A stretch of 64,000 bases of DNA, taken from contig CAMUMG010000009.1 of the NCBI GenBank assembly GCA_947089905.1, forward strand, positions 1 to 64,000, in the 5' to 3' direction. The notes beneath the pieces were generated by a model. It ran no database searches. It saw nothing but the letters and a program-made list of their open reading frames with translations, and was not told the origin of the DNA. Positions 63,541-64,000 of this stretch are shown here, piece by piece. Positions within the stretch are counted from its first letter, which is position 1; each line of letters starts with the position of its first letter. This DNA comes from an uncultured Lachnospiraceae bacterium. GTDB taxonomy: Bacteria; Bacillota; Clostridia; Lachnospirales; Lachnospiraceae. A program made the translations under genes and the position numbers.

Positions 63541-64000
63541 ATGAAGCACTCTATAAAAACTATTTATGTAGTACATCACTCTCATACAGATATTGGTTAT
63601 ACAGATTTACAGGAACGAATCCTAGATCAGCAGGAACATTATATTCATACTGCACTTCATATCATGCAGGATTCTGAAAAAAATTCTAATTTTCGTTGGA
63701 ACTGTGAAACTTATTTTTGTGTGGAACGCTTTTTTTCTAAAGCTACAAAAGAGGAAAAAAATGCTTTCTTTCATTATGTAAAAACAGGGCAAATTGGAAT
63801 ATCTGCCTCTTACTTAAATTTTACGGATCTTTTAGATTGTGTTGTTTATAAAAAACGTCTTTCTGAAATGAAAGCCCTATTTCAGGCTCATGAAATTGAT
63901 ATTAAAACCGCTATGACCGCAGATATTAATGGTATTTCTATGGGACAAAGAGATGCTCTAATAGAACATGGAGTTGAATTTTTATTTACAAATGTCCATA
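63541..64000 (+). CDS. Alpha-mannosidase-like protein (GH38), 5' part
   Basis: The first 153 codons of a glycoside hydrolase family 38-like enzyme, cut by the window end. The N-terminus TIYVVHHSHTDIGYTDLQERIL carries the His-x-Asp zinc-site motif of the family, and WNCETYFCVERF follows. Its ATG follows AAGGAAGGG at a long spacing. It is divergent from the recombinase array, so it may be cargo of the outer element or flanking chromosome. No signal peptide. Confidence 0.85.
   Translation, partial: MKHSIKTIYVVHHSHTDIGYTDLQERILDQQEHYIHTALHIMQDSEKNSNFRWNCETYFCVERFFSKATKEEKNAFFHYVKTGQIGISASYLNFTDLLDCVVYKKRLSEMKALFQAHEIDIKTAMTADINGISMGQRDALIEHGVEFLFTNVH

Noticed and set aside
1..64000. CRISPR arrays, tRNA or rRNA genes
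   Set aside because: No regularly spaced repeats and no rRNA sequence seen; no tRNA-like cloverleaf noticed in the intergenic gaps read, though no tRNA scan could be run.

Overview
The window looks like chromosome of a low-GC, spore-lineage Firmicute, most likely a Clostridia/Lachnospiraceae-type gut anaerobe. The evidence is AT-rich coding sequence, strong AGGAGG-type ribosome binding sites, a T-box leader before metG, spmA/spmB sporulation genes, glycogen/maltodextrin enzymes, transketolase with a short TalC-type transaldolase, and arrays of large serine recombinases. I do not name a species.

From 0 to about 47 kb the content is mostly housekeeping: malQ-glgP facing a divergent LacI regulator, with a clear operator; metG behind a T-box; a frameshifted Rpn-type nuclease; an S1-domain protein; a Na+/Ca2+-type exchanger behind a probable manganese (yybP-ykoY) riboswitch; a small alarmone synthetase; two chemoreceptors; an orphan ABC half-exporter next to a GH42 beta-galactosidase; a six-gene SWIM / HEAT / HEAT / MoxR / DUF5682 / VWA operon; a BmrCD-like heterodimeric drug exporter behind a leader-peptide attenuator; a DUF1622 / response regulator / histidine kinase operon; an iron-type alcohol dehydrogenase; a TetR/antiporter pair under a striking double palindrome; TldD/TldE; transaldolase/transketolase; and a sirtuin.

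At 47.2 kb lies a symmetric cluster of four consensus DnaA boxes. Beyond it spmB is intact but spmA keeps only its 3' half. Its 5' side abuts a serine-recombinase array (R1-R2-R3, transcribed leftward), as expected of an integrative element inserted in spmA. R3 appears to be split. Its first 52 codons sit at 60.70-60.86 kb and the rest at 48.23-49.53 kb. The two parts rejoin in frame across a 6-bp direct repeat (TCTATG) that flanks about 11.2 kb of cargo.

That cargo (49.53-60.71 kb) is the most interesting part. It holds a decayed BrnT/BrnA toxin-antitoxin pair; a TIR-like/zinc-ribbon protein; a protein with a central TIR domain and a C-terminal SLOG-like domain; an unrecognised 318-residue protein; a convergent pair encoding a small multi-pass membrane protein and a TIR-WD40 protein; and a TetR / micropeptide / membrane esterase / MATE group. 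The TIR/SLOG/membrane combination resembles NAD-based immune signalling such as Thoeris, but the architecture is one I cannot match to a named system. The window ends inside a GH38 alpha-mannosidase-like gene.
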